64,000 nt of DNA, taken from NCBI RefSeq assembly GCF_003290185.1, contig NZ_QNFY01000011.1, positions 1-64,000 of the forward strand. Direction: 5' to 3'. Below the pieces are notes generated by a model. It did not search any database. It worked only from the letters and a program-made list of their open reading frames with translations, and was not told where the DNA came from. The stretch is from Chryseobacterium lathyri. GTDB lineage: Bacteria > Bacteroidota > Bacteroidia > Flavobacteriales > Weeksellaceae. Both the position numbers and the translations under genes were made by a program. This document shows, piece after piece, positions 34,815 through 44,308 of this stretch; the first letter of the stretch is position 1; each line of letters starts with the position of its first letter.

Positions 34815-36242
34815 ATGGAAAGGAGAAAGTTTATAAAGACAAGTGCACTGGCAGGAGCGGGACTGATGTTTACTCAAAATGTTTTCGCAAAAACATTAAG
34901 CGTAGAAAATTTCCCTGTAGTCCGCGTTCCGAAAGATAAAAGACATTTTACGAGTGAAGCGGTAGAAAGTGCAATTGAAGCTTTTAAAAAGAAAGTGAAG
35001 AATAAAGAGCTGTCGTGGCTTTTTGAAAACTGCTTTCCCAATACTTTAGATACCACCGTTTTTTATAAAGAAATCAATGGAACTCCGGATACTTACGTTA
35101 TTACGGGAGATATTGATGCCATGTGGCTTCGCGATAGTTCTGCACAGGTTTTTCCATACTTGCAATTCTCAAAAAAGGATGAAAAACTTCATAAACTGAT
35201 CTCCGGGGTTATTCATAAACAGACAGAATTCATCCTTAAAGATCCTTATGCCAATGCTTTCTATAATGACGAAAATAAAATAAGCAAGTGGAAAGAATAT
35301 GATCATACGGATATGAAACCCGGCACTCACGAAAGAAAATGGGAGATCGACTCATTATGCTACCCAATTCGTTTGGCTTACCACTTCTGGAAGACGACGG
35401 GAGATACAAAACCCTTTGATAACAACTGGCTGCAGGGAATCAAGCTTACTTTGCAAACCTTTACAGAGCAGCAGAGAAAAACAGATCTGGGACCCTATAA
35501 ATTTGAACGTACAACAGCCTGGGCAACAGACGGAATTCCAATGGGCGGTTACGGCTATCCGACAAAACCTGTAGGATTGATCAATTCTATGTTCCGTCCG
35601 AGTGATGATGCTACCATCTATGCTTTCCTTATCCCTTCCAATTTATTTGCAGTCGTGAGTTTACGTCAGGCAGCGGAAATGGTTTCACAGATCAAAAATG
35701 AAAAAATGTTAGCCCAGCAGCTAAATAGCCTGGCTGATGAGGTAAACGCTGCCATCAAGAAGTACGGAATCTACGATCACCCTCAATATGGAAAGATTTA
35801 TGCGTTCGAAACGAATGGATTCGGGAGTTATAATTTAATGGATGATGCCAACTGTCCAAGCCTTCTGGGCCTTCCTTATCTGGGCGCTGTAAAAGCTGAT
35901 GATCCAGTTTATGTAAATACCAGAAATTATGTTTGGTCACAGGATAACCCGTTCTTTTTCAAAGGAAAACTGGCAGAAGGAATCGGCGGACCACACATCG
36001 GTCTTGATATGATCTGGCCGATGAGTATCATCATGAAAGCGCTTACTTCCAATGACAAGAAGGAAATAAAATGGTGTATAGAAACCCTGCAGAAAACTCA
36101 TGGAGGAACAGGATTTATGCATGAATCCTTCCACAAGGATAACGATAAGAAATTTACCAGGGAATGGTTTGCCTGGGCCAATACATTGTTTGGAGAACTA
36201 TTATGGAAAACCTTTAACGAGAATCCTGACCTGCTGACTTAA
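34815..36242 (+). CDS. GH125 exo-alpha-1,6-mannosidase
   Basis: 475 residues. The N-terminus MERRKFIKTSALAGAGL has a twin-arginine (Tat) pattern, so the enzyme is folded before export to the periplasm. GH125 hallmarks are TGDIDAMWLRDSSAQVFPYL, GPHIGLDMIWPMSIIMKAL and MHESFHKDNDKKFTREWFAW. The family removes alpha-1,6-linked mannose, the branch that GH92 enzymes do not clear. It lies 30 nt after the first GH92. Confidence 0.9.
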   Translation: MERRKFIKTSALAGAGLMFTQNVFAKTLSVENFPVVRVPKDKRHFTSEAVESAIEAFKKKVKNKELSWLFENCFPNTLDTTVFYKEINGTPDTYVITGDIDAMWLRDSSAQVFPYLQFSKKDEKLHKLISGVIHKQTEFILKDPYANAFYNDENKISKWKEYDHTDMKPGTHERKWEIDSLCYPIRLAYHFWKTTGDTKPFDNNWLQGIKLTLQTFTEQQRKTDLGPYKFERTTAWATDGIPMGGYGYPTKPVGLINSMFRPSDDATIYAFLIPSNLFAVVSLRQAAEMVSQIKNEKMLAQQLNSLADEVNAAIKKYGIYDHPQYGKIYAFETNGFGSYNLMDDANCPSLLGLPYLGAVKADDPVYVNTRNYVWSQDNPFFFKGKLAEGIGGPHIGLDMIWPMSIIMKALTSNDKKEIKWCIETLQKTHGGTGFMHESFHKDNDKKFTREWFAWANTLFGELLWKTFNENPDLLT

Positions 36243-36276
36243 GGTTATTCCCGTATAAAACCAAATACAAAACGTA

Positions 36277-38601
36277 ATGGAAAAGAACAAAACTTTTACG
36301 CCCGTAGAACAGTCATTTTTAAATGATGTTCCACGCAACAATAAGGTAAATGTTCCCTATATCGTTGTAGATAACTTTCCGAATTTAGGGATGCTTACAG
36401 CCCTGCGCTTTCTGGAGTGGGTTCATGAAAACCCGGCCGGAGTCATCAGTCTTCCCACGGGTAAAACGCCGGAATATTTTATTTTCTGGACCCAACATAT
36501 TCTTGAAAACTGGGACAACGAAAGCATCCTTGAACTGAGGAAGAAACACGGATTGATGTTTCAGGATAAACCCTCACTGGCAGAACTTTATTTTGTTCAG
36601 ATTGATGAATTTTATCCTATACAGTCATCACAGGCGAATAGCTTTTATCATTACGTCAACAAATATTATATTGAAGGTTTTGGACTGAAACGTGAAAATG
36701 CACTGCTCATCAATTCCAATGAAATTCCTTTAGCAGAAGGCAAGGGTTTTGAAGAAATTTTCCCGGATCATAAAGTAAACCTTGAGCTGAGATACCGCGA
36801 AGCCCGGAATCCTCAGGAAAAACTACAGAAAGAATCTATTTTTTTAATTGATAACTGGTGCTCGGAATATGAGCAGAAGATCCGTGGATTGGGTGGAATA
36901 GGTTTTTTTCTGGGCGGAATAGGTCCCGATGGCCATATCGCTTTTAATATCAAAGGTTCCGATCCTTACTCTACCACACGGCTTACATCCACCAATTTTG
37001 AAACCCAGGCTGTTGCAGCAGGAGATCTTGGAGGGATTGAAATTTCAAAGGAAAGGCTGGTGATCACCATTGGTCTGGAAACCATTACCCATAACAAAGA
37101 TGCAGTAGCTATTATTTTCGCGGCAGGAGAAGCAAAGGCTCCTGTGATAAAAAATGCTCTTGAGCTTCCGCCATCCAACATATATCCGGCCTCTGTTCTT
37201 GCAGGGCTCCCGAATGGAAGATTCTATATCACGTTGGGAGCGGCAAGTATGCTGAATGATTATATTGATGATTACTACCGTTCTGGCAGCTGGTCACAGG
37301 AAAAAACAGACAAAGCCATCATGTCCCTTACCCGGAAGCTGAATAAATATGCGGAACATCTAACATTGGATGATCTCAGAGAAGATCAGTATACACAGCT
37401 TATTCCCGGCCTTGGCGAACATACCGTTCAATCTGTCATTGATTCCATTAACGGGAAAATTAAAAAAGGAACAGAAAGGCTCAGCAGCGAAGTTTTTTAC
37501 CATACCGGACCACATCACGATGATATTTCTTTAGGATTGCTGCCTTATATCCACTATCAGTCGCGTAATGAGACCAATGCATCCCATTATTCGGTTCTTA
37601 CTTCAGGATTTACGGCGGTTACCAATAAGTTTCTGATAAAAATTCTGAATGACACTCTTTATTTTGTGAAGAAAGATGAAATAGAAATGCTTCAGTACCC
37701 CGATTTTTTTGAAGCAGGATATAAAAATAAAAAAGATAAAGACGTCTACCATTACCTGATCAATATTGCCTCTGGAAGTGCTTACGAAAGATCGAGAGCC
37801 GTTTCCCACAGAATGGTAAGGAATATTGTTGAGCTCTGGAATCTCAAAAACAGACAGGATCTGGAAACCAGGATCAGTGAAATCATCACTGCCGTGAATT
37901 TCAGCTATGACGGACAAAATCCTGAGCCAAAGATCCAGACCTTAAAAGGAATGATCCGTGAATATGAAGAAGAGCTGGTATGGGCCCACTTCGGAGTGAG
38001 AACCAAAAATGTTCATCATCTGAGACTGGGGTTTTATACCGGTGCGATTTTTACGGAGAAACCCAACCGGGAAAGAGATGTTATCCCGATCCTCAAACAG
38101 CTGCGGGAGATAGATCCTACCGTAATCAGCCTGGCATTTGACCCCGAAGGCAGCGGTCCCGACACCCATTACAAAGTTCTGCAGGCCATAGCCGAAGCTG
38201 TAAGGGAATGGGGCAAAGAAAAAGATCTTTCAAATATTAAAATCTGGGGGTACAGAAATGTTTGGTATCAGTTTAATGCAGCGGATGTCACGCATATTTT
38301 CCCTGTATCGCTGAATGCCATGAGTACGATGGATGAAAGCTTTACCAACAGCTACATGAGCCAGGTGGATGCTTCGTTCCCGAGTTACCGTTACGATGGA
38401 AAATTCAGTCACCTTTCCATTCAGACCTGGGTAGAGCAACTGAAAGATGTTCAGCTGGTTTTAGGAAAACCTTATTTCTACGACAATGAAAGCCCGCGTC
38501 TCAGGGCAACCCATGGACTGCTCTTTTTCAAAGAAATGGATGTGGAAGAATTTTTAAAATCGGCCCGTGAGCTGGAAAAGTCAACGGAAGGAGCTTTCTA
38601 G
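36277..38601 (+). CDS. Fusion of glucosamine-6-phosphate isomerase-like and PIG-L deacetylase domains
   Basis: 774 residues without signal peptide. The N-terminal NagB-like domain (about 20-345) has VISLPTGKTPEYF, IDEFYPI and GGIGPDGHIAFNIKG. The C-terminal half is a PIG-L/LmbE deacetylase (from about 405), with its zinc motif as HTGPHHDDISLG instead of the usual AHPDD. A tandem could deacetylate and then deaminate GlcNAc-6-phosphate, giving fructose-6-phosphate, and no nagA lies in this locus. Odd points: the Glu that follows HIAFN in E. coli NagB is an Ile here, and the deacetylase motif is altered, so neither activity is certain. Confidence 0.8.
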   Translation: MEKNKTFTPVEQSFLNDVPRNNKVNVPYIVVDNFPNLGMLTALRFLEWVHENPAGVISLPTGKTPEYFIFWTQHILENWDNESILELRKKHGLMFQDKPSLAELYFVQIDEFYPIQSSQANSFYHYVNKYYIEGFGLKRENALLINSNEIPLAEGKGFEEIFPDHKVNLELRYREARNPQEKLQKESIFLIDNWCSEYEQKIRGLGGIGFFLGGIGPDGHIAFNIKGSDPYSTTRLTSTNFETQAVAAGDLGGIEISKERLVITIGLETITHNKDAVAIIFAAGEAKAPVIKNALELPPSNIYPASVLAGLPNGRFYITLGAASMLNDYIDDYYRSGSWSQEKTDKAIMSLTRKLNKYAEHLTLDDLREDQYTQLIPGLGEHTVQSVIDSINGKIKKGTERLSSEVFYHTGPHHDDISLGLLPYIHYQSRNETNASHYSVLTSGFTAVTNKFLIKILNDTLYFVKKDEIEMLQYPDFFEAGYKNKKDKDVYHYLINIASGSAYERSRAVSHRMVRNIVELWNLKNRQDLETRISEIITAVNFSYDGQNPEPKIQTLKGMIREYEEELVWAHFGVRTKNVHHLRLGFYTGAIFTEKPNRERDVIPILKQLREIDPTVISLAFDPEGSGPDTHYKVLQAIAEAVREWGKEKDLSNIKIWGYRNVWYQFNAADVTHIFPVSLNAMSTMDESFTNSYMSQVDASFPSYRYDGKFSHLSIQTWVEQLKDVQLVLGKPYFYDNESPRLRATHGLLFFKEMDVEEFLKSARELEKSTEGAF

Positions 38602-38676
38602 TCTGTATTTATATTGCAAAATTAAATTTCAAGGAAGAAATTTCAGATCATACCAAAAACAACTTAAAAAAACATT

Positions 38677-40815
38677 ATGAAAAAAGCCATTACTATGTTG
38701 ATCGTAATGATCATTCATGCCATTCCTGTGCTGAATGCGCAACAGCTTAATCCTACAGGAATATGCTATGTGGAGGTAAACAACAACAATATCCTGAATG
38801 CAGGTTCATACAAACTGCAGACATCAGGTAAATATTTGTTTAATGTCGTCAATATTTTTGCAGCCAACATCAATTATGATACAGGCAGAGGCAGGCCTTA
38901 TCTGTACTGTAATAACAACGTTACAAAAGTGTTGACCAACGCAGATACTTACATAAAACCCCTTCAGGCAAAAGGAATGAAGGTGGTACTGACTATTTTG
39001 GGGAACCACCAGGGAGCAGGTATTTGTAATTTTCCAACCCGTGAATCAGCCAAGGATTTTGCCCAGCAGCTTGCCCATACTGTAAATACTTATGGGTTAG
39101 ACGGAATTGACTTTGACGATGAATATTCTGATTACGGACAAAACGGAACCGGCCAACCCAACACAAGTTCTTTTGTGATGCTTGTACAGGAATTAAAAGC
39201 TTTACTGCCGGATAAAATGATCACTTTTTATTACTATGGCCCTGCTGCTTCAAGACTTTCATGGAACGGACTTAGAGTAGGGGATTATGTCAACTACAGC
39301 TGGAATGCTATGTACGGAACTTTTTCCGCTCCTAATGTTCCGCCTCTTACTAATGCACAGATCTCTCCGGCAGCTGTATGGCTGGGAAATACTTCCAATT
39401 CCACTACAACCAGCCTGGCTACCCAGACGAAGAACGGCGGATACGGAGTATTTATGTGGTACGATCTGCACGGAACCAATGAAACATCACAGCTTTCAGC
39501 AGGAACACAGACATTATATGGGGAACAGACTATCTTAAGCACTGCCTTACAGTCATGGACACAGGGAACCAATTGTGATGCCCCGATAGGATTATTTACC
39601 AGCAATCTTACAGGAACAAGTGCAAAATTAAACTGGTCAGCCGTAGGAACCAGCACATATGATGTAGATTATAAACCGGCTACTTCTACTACATGGACGA
39701 ATGTTGCAACAGCTACAACAGCTACATCTGTAACCATATCAGGATTAACAGCCAATACGGAATACGACTGGAGAATCAGAACTAACTGTAGCGTAAAGAG
39801 TACCTATATGTTTGCCCCGAGATTCAACAGCGGAACAGGAACAGCTCCTTCGGGATCGACCTCTCTTTCTTTGGATGGAAGCACGGAATCAGGTGCGGCG
39901 GGAACCATCAATCTAAGCGGATCTGCATTATCACTGGAGGGCTGGATAAAACCATCCTCTTTTAAATCGGTATCCCCTTATATTTCATCTCTTTTAGGAA
40001 CGGAGGTAAGCGACAGCAATTCAGCATTTTTAAGATTAGGCGATGCCAATATTGCCAATAACAAACTGCAATTTGTGGTAAGCATCAATAATGTACAGCA
40101 AAAACTGACCGCTGCTACAGCTTTGAATGCCAATACATGGTATCATGTTGCAGCAACCTACGATGGTTCTGCCATGAAAATTTATATCAATGGAGTTCTT
40201 GATGCCACTAAATCCCAGACCGGAAGCGTTTCCTCCAGCGGAGCATTCAATGTAGGATATTTATACAATACATCAAGGAATTTCAATGGTAAAATAGATG
40301 AGGTGAGAGTTTGGAAAAGAGCATTAAGCCAGACAGAAATCAGCCAGAATATGTGTAATGTGACTCTTCCGGCAACTTCTCTTACAGCCTACTGGAAATT
40401 TAATGAAGGGAGTGGTTCTTCGGTTCAGGACAGTTCAGGAAACGGAATTACTCTGACATTAACGGGAGTGGATGCTTCCAACTGGGGAACAGATGTGCCT
40501 TGTCCGGCAGGTTCTCAAAAAGTTTCAACAGCAAGAATCCAAAATGCAGGTCTTGAAGAAGTTACAGCAAAAAAGATAAAGTTATACCCGAATCCTGCAA
40601 GTAAATCTTTGCCATTTACAGTTTCAGTTCCCGACGAATATAATAAAGGAAAACTAACGGTATATAGCCTTACCGGGAACCCTCTGGAAACAAAAACAAT
40701 CAATGCAGGAGATCAGCAGTATGATCTTTCAAGACTTAAAGAAGGCAATTATATCATTCAGTTTGAATCTCAGAACGGAAGCCTGAAACAAGCTGAAAAA
40801 TTAATTATAAAATAA
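38677..40815 (+). CDS. Endo-beta-N-acetylglucosaminidase, GH18 Endo H type, first copy
   Basis: 712 residues. Signal peptide to about 21; a GH18 domain (about 24-290) follows Streptomyces Endo H closely (YVEVNNNN, VLTILGNHQGAG). The catalytic motif LDGIDFDDEY has its acid Glu at E149. Then come a fibronectin type III domain (about 295-385), a concanavalin-like LamG domain (about 395-565) and a type IX sorting tail (about 630-712, KLYPNPAS...GNYIIQF). It should cleave between the two core GlcNAc of high-mannose glycans and be displayed or released by the type IX system. A near-paralogue follows. Confidence 0.9.
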   Translation: MKKAITMLIVMIIHAIPVLNAQQLNPTGICYVEVNNNNILNAGSYKLQTSGKYLFNVVNIFAANINYDTGRGRPYLYCNNNVTKVLTNADTYIKPLQAKGMKVVLTILGNHQGAGICNFPTRESAKDFAQQLAHTVNTYGLDGIDFDDEYSDYGQNGTGQPNTSSFVMLVQELKALLPDKMITFYYYGPAASRLSWNGLRVGDYVNYSWNAMYGTFSAPNVPPLTNAQISPAAVWLGNTSNSTTTSLATQTKNGGYGVFMWYDLHGTNETSQLSAGTQTLYGEQTILSTALQSWTQGTNCDAPIGLFTSNLTGTSAKLNWSAVGTSTYDVDYKPATSTTWTNVATATTATSVTISGLTANTEYDWRIRTNCSVKSTYMFAPRFNSGTGTAPSGSTSLSLDGSTESGAAGTINLSGSALSLEGWIKPSSFKSVSPYISSLLGTEVSDSNSAFLRLGDANIANNKLQFVVSINNVQQKLTAATALNANTWYHVAATYDGSAMKIYINGVLDATKSQTGSVSSSGAFNVGYLYNTSRNFNGKIDEVRVWKRALSQTEISQNMCNVTLPATSLTAYWKFNEGSGSSVQDSSGNGITLTLTGVDASNWGTDVPCPAGSQKVSTARIQNAGLEEVTAKKIKLYPNPASKSLPFTVSVPDEYNKGKLTVYSLTGNPLETKTINAGDQQYDLSRLKEGNYIIQFESQNGSLKQAEKLIIK

Positions 40816-40824
40816 AAAATCATC

Positions 40825-40851
40825 ATCATCGGGCTCCGGCCCGGTGATTTT
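40825..40851 (+). terminator. Stem-loop between the two endoglycosidase genes
   Basis: ATCATCGGGC (40825-40834) pairs with GCCCGGTGAT (40839-40848), with one G-T pair, and is followed by four T. It may partly terminate or stabilise the transcript ending after the first endo gene. Confidence 0.5.
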
Positions 40852-40871
40852 ACCGAAACTAAATTAATACT

Positions 40872-43286
40872 ATGAAAAAAAAATCTATTCTTACCGCCCT
40901 GATCTTACTGGTCATTCACGGGGCAACCATACTTAAAGCCCAGCAACTTAACCCTGTGGGGATCTGCTATGTGGAAGTGAACAACAATAATATGCTGAAT
41001 GCTGGATCGTATACTTTGCAGAACACAAACAGACAGCTGTTTGATGTAGCAATTATTTTTGCTGCCAATATTAATTATGATGTTTCCAAAAGCAGGGCCT
41101 ATATTTCGAATAACAATAACGTCACAAAAGTCCTGAATGACGTCAATACCTACGTCCGCCCCTTACAGCTGAAAGGAATTAAGGTACTTCTGGATATCCT
41201 CGGAAATCATCAGGGAGCCGGAATTTCCAATTTCCCGAACCGGGAAGCTGCACGTGATTTTGCCCGGCAGCTAGCCCATACCGTTTACACCTATGGTCTG
41301 GATGGGGTGGATCTTGACGATGAATATGCAGGCTACGGAAATAACGGGACTGGGCAACCCAACAGCAGCTCTTTTGTAATGCTTTTGCAGGAGCTAAAGG
41401 CAGCAATGCCGGATAAGCTGATCACCTTTTATTATTTAGGACCGGCAACTTCAAGACAAAGCTACAACGGTGATGCAGCCGGAAATTATATCAATTACAG
41501 CTGGAATCCCTATTATGGAACTTACAGTGCGCCTTCCGTACCGCCTCTTACCAATTCCAAGCTTTCTGCAGCAGCTACATGGATACAGAATTCAAATCCT
41601 CAGTCCACTTCTGCTGCTACTCTTTCCACTTTGGCAACCAATACAATTAATGACGGTTATGGCGTTTTTATGTGGTACGATCTTAACGGAGTTAATAATG
41701 CCAGTTATTTAAGCACTGGGTCAAATATTCTGTACAACGAAAATACCTTGCTTACCGGACCGCTTTATTCCTGGGCCCAGGGAGATGCCTGTGACCCGCC
41801 TCTAGGACTTGAAGCGACTAATACCACCGGAACTTCAGCTAAATTAAACTGGACAGGCAATGCTTCCCAGACCTATAATATTGATTATAAACCAGCTAAT
41901 TCAACTACTTGGACAAACATTGCAAGTAATTATTCCGGAAACAATATTATGGTTAATAACCTGACGCTAAATACGGATTATGACTGGAGAATACAGTCGA
42001 ACTGCTCAGCAACTATAAAAAGTACCTATTTGTTTGCTCCCCGTTTTAATTCCGGCAGTACATGTGGAACACCCTCTGGAATGAAGTCTGAAAGCTTTTT
42101 GGGAACAACCACCAAAGTATCATGGGATGTGGTAGCAAGTGCTTCCGGCTATAATTTACAGTATAAAACAGCTGCAGCAACAACCTGGACTGATGTTCAG
42201 AATATTTCCACAAACTCTTATACCTTACCGGGATTAACGGAGAATACAAATTATGTATGGAAAGTACAGGCTGTATGTGGTGGAACAACCACCAGCGTAT
42301 ATTCGGGAGAGTCAACATTCAACAGTGGATTTGCTCCCGTGCAGAGCCCTGGCGCAAGATCACTTTCGTTCAATGGAAGTACTCAATACCTGAATGCAGG
42401 GCAATTTAATCTTAGTGGAAACGCAGTGACATTTGAAGGTTGGGTTAAAGTAAATGCCTTCAAACCCGGTTTTCCCTATATTTCATCAGTAATTGGAATT
42501 GAAGTGGGTGATAGTAACTCTGCAATGCTGAGATTTGGAGATGGGAACCTGGCTAATAATAAGCTGCAATTTATCTTAAGTTTCGGATCTGCTCAGGTAA
42601 AACTTAACAGTGTTACAGCATTGACAACTAATACATGGAATCACGTAGCTGCAACCTACGATGGATCAGCAATGAAAATCTATATCAATGGAGTGCTTGA
42701 TGCCAGTGTAGCTGCTTCTGGAAATTTTACAGCAAACGGAATTCTTTATCTGGCCAGAAATTATGATAATTCCCGTACCCTTAACGGATTCCTGGATGAA
42801 TTCAGGGTTTGGAAAAGAGCATTGACCGCTTCAGAAATTCTTACCAATAACTGTAACGTTCCGGCCGGTTCTCCCAATCTTGAAGCCAACTGGAAAATGA
42901 ACGAAGGCAGCGGAAACGGGGCTTTAGATGCTACAGCAAACACTCATTTTGCGACTCTGGTCAATATGTCAGCTTCCAACTGGCGAACAGATGTAGCCTG
43001 TGCTGCAGCGTTATCAACAAAAGATATTGCTTCAGAAAAAAATAACATGAACTACGCTTATCCAAATCCTGTTAAAAAAGGAAATGATATTCATTTTACC
43101 ATTAAAGATAAATCTACCAGTGAAATCACGTTATATGATATGGTAGGAAAATTAATAATGAACCAAAAAATTAATAAGAATGATGTGGTTATTAATACCG
43201 GGAACTTATCTACAGGAACTTATATTTATAAGATCAATTCAAAAGACGGTAAGATGAAATCTTCGGGAAAGGTGATCATAGAATAA
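40872..43286 (+). CDS. Endo-beta-N-acetylglucosaminidase, GH18 Endo H type, second copy
   Basis: 804 residues with the same plan as the gene before it, but two fibronectin type III domains instead of one (about 305-390 and 395-480). The signal peptide ends at LKAQ. The GH18 domain has IFAANINYDVSKSRAY and LLDILGNHQGAGI; the catalytic motif GLDGVDLDDEY has its acid Glu at E151. A LamG domain and a type IX tail (SYAYPNPVKKGN...STGTYIYKI style) end it. It is closer to Endo H than to Endo F1. The two copies probably arose by tandem duplication and then changed their linkers. Confidence 0.9.
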   Translation: MKKKSILTALILLVIHGATILKAQQLNPVGICYVEVNNNNMLNAGSYTLQNTNRQLFDVAIIFAANINYDVSKSRAYISNNNNVTKVLNDVNTYVRPLQLKGIKVLLDILGNHQGAGISNFPNREAARDFARQLAHTVYTYGLDGVDLDDEYAGYGNNGTGQPNSSSFVMLLQELKAAMPDKLITFYYLGPATSRQSYNGDAAGNYINYSWNPYYGTYSAPSVPPLTNSKLSAAATWIQNSNPQSTSAATLSTLATNTINDGYGVFMWYDLNGVNNASYLSTGSNILYNENTLLTGPLYSWAQGDACDPPLGLEATNTTGTSAKLNWTGNASQTYNIDYKPANSTTWTNIASNYSGNNIMVNNLTLNTDYDWRIQSNCSATIKSTYLFAPRFNSGSTCGTPSGMKSESFLGTTTKVSWDVVASASGYNLQYKTAAATTWTDVQNISTNSYTLPGLTENTNYVWKVQAVCGGTTTSVYSGESTFNSGFAPVQSPGARSLSFNGSTQYLNAGQFNLSGNAVTFEGWVKVNAFKPGFPYISSVIGIEVGDSNSAMLRFGDGNLANNKLQFILSFGSAQVKLNSVTALTTNTWNHVAATYDGSAMKIYINGVLDASVAASGNFTANGILYLARNYDNSRTLNGFLDEFRVWKRALTASEILTNNCNVPAGSPNLEANWKMNEGSGNGALDATANTHFATLVNMSASNWRTDVACAAALSTKDIASEKNNMNYAYPNPVKKGNDIHFTIKDKSTSEITLYDMVGKLIMNQKINKNDVVINTGNLSTGTYIYKINSKDGKMKSSGKVIIE

Positions 43287-43343
43287 AATTTGAATCCTCA
43301 ACAGGCGTATAAAAAGTAAAAATAAAATTAGGGGATTTAGGAT

Positions 43344-43380
43344 GACAGGCGGGGAGTATAAAATACTTTCCTGTCTGTCC
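43344..43380 (+). terminator. Stem-loop between endo and ROK genes
   Basis: GACAGG (43344-43349) with CCTGTC (43370-43375), and inside it AGTAT with ATACT around AAA, form an extended imperfect hairpin followed by T-rich sequence. It is possibly an internal terminator or processing site in the 143-nt gap. Confidence 0.42.
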
Positions 43381-43428
43381 CTTTTAATGAAAAAGAATAA
43401 TTTATACAGAATATAAAGAAAGAATATA

Positions 43429-44304
43429 ATGCAGAATATAGTAGGAATAGACATCGGTGGCTCGCACATCACCATGGCCCAGGTTGATCCTGAAAAACGT
43501 GAAATTATCAGTTCTACCTATGTGAGAGAACATGTGGACTCCTTCGGGACACGCGAAACCATTTTTTCTTCCTGGATCTCAGCCATCGAAAAAGTGATCC
43601 ATAACCTTGTCAGAAATGAACTTCTGATCGGTATAGCCATGCCGGGTCCTTTTGATTATGAAAATGGAATATCGCTGATGCAGCAGGGGAAATTTATTGA
43701 TATTTATAAAGTCAATATTAAAGACGAATTAGCTCAAAGACTTTCAGTTTCCCCGGATCAGATTCATTTTGTGAATGATGCCGGAGCCTTTCTTGAAGGG
43801 GAAGTTTTTGGCGGTTGCGTACAGGACTATAATAAGATTTTTGGTGTAACCCTCGGGACAGGTCTGGGAACAGCTTTCTATAATGGAGAAACAGCTTCAG
43901 ATGAAGATTTATGGGATTCGCCTTTCAAAGATTCTATCTGTGAAGATTATCTGGCAACACGCTGGTTCGTTAATCAGTATGCGGCATTAACCGGTAAGAA
44001 AATTTCTGGCACCAAAGACCTGCTGGACCAGCCGGAAGATATACAGACTCAGATATTTGACGATTATGCAGATTCATTTGCCGGGTTCATTATAAAATAT
44101 GTAAAAGACTATAACCCTGAAGTGCTGGTCATTGGCGGAAATATCGCAAAAGTGTATCCTTACTTTAAAAAGAGGTTAAATCAGCATTTAGTAGAGCATA
44201 AAATCAATCTTCCTATTAAAATTTCTGCTATTTTTGAAGATGCAGCTATTCTTGGTGCTGCAGGGTATGCTTTGAAAAAAGCCAGGATCAATTTAACAAA
44301 ATGA
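43429..44304 (+). CDS. ROK-family sugar kinase
   Basis: 291 residues, cytoplasmic. The ATP-binding motif GIDIGGSHITMAQVD opens the protein; the catalytic-site region is HFVNDAGAFLEGEVFGG, and a second phosphate motif is VTLGTGLGTAFYNG. The usual ROK zinc-binding CxCGxxGC is missing; the region reads DSICEDYLATRWFV. It likely phosphorylates mannose or GlcNAc freed in the locus. It is 4 nt before the second GH92 and near the isomerase-like cupin, which favours mannose kinase, but the sequence cannot decide. Confidence 0.8.
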   Translation: MQNIVGIDIGGSHITMAQVDPEKREIISSTYVREHVDSFGTRETIFSSWISAIEKVIHNLVRNELLIGIAMPGPFDYENGISLMQQGKFIDIYKVNIKDELAQRLSVSPDQIHFVNDAGAFLEGEVFGGCVQDYNKIFGVTLGTGLGTAFYNGETASDEDLWDSPFKDSICEDYLATRWFVNQYAALTGKKISGTKDLLDQPEDIQTQIFDDYADSFAGFIIKYVKDYNPEVLVIGGNIAKVYPYFKKRLNQHLVEHKINLPIKISAIFEDAAILGAAGYALKKARINLTK

Positions 44305-44308
44305 TATC

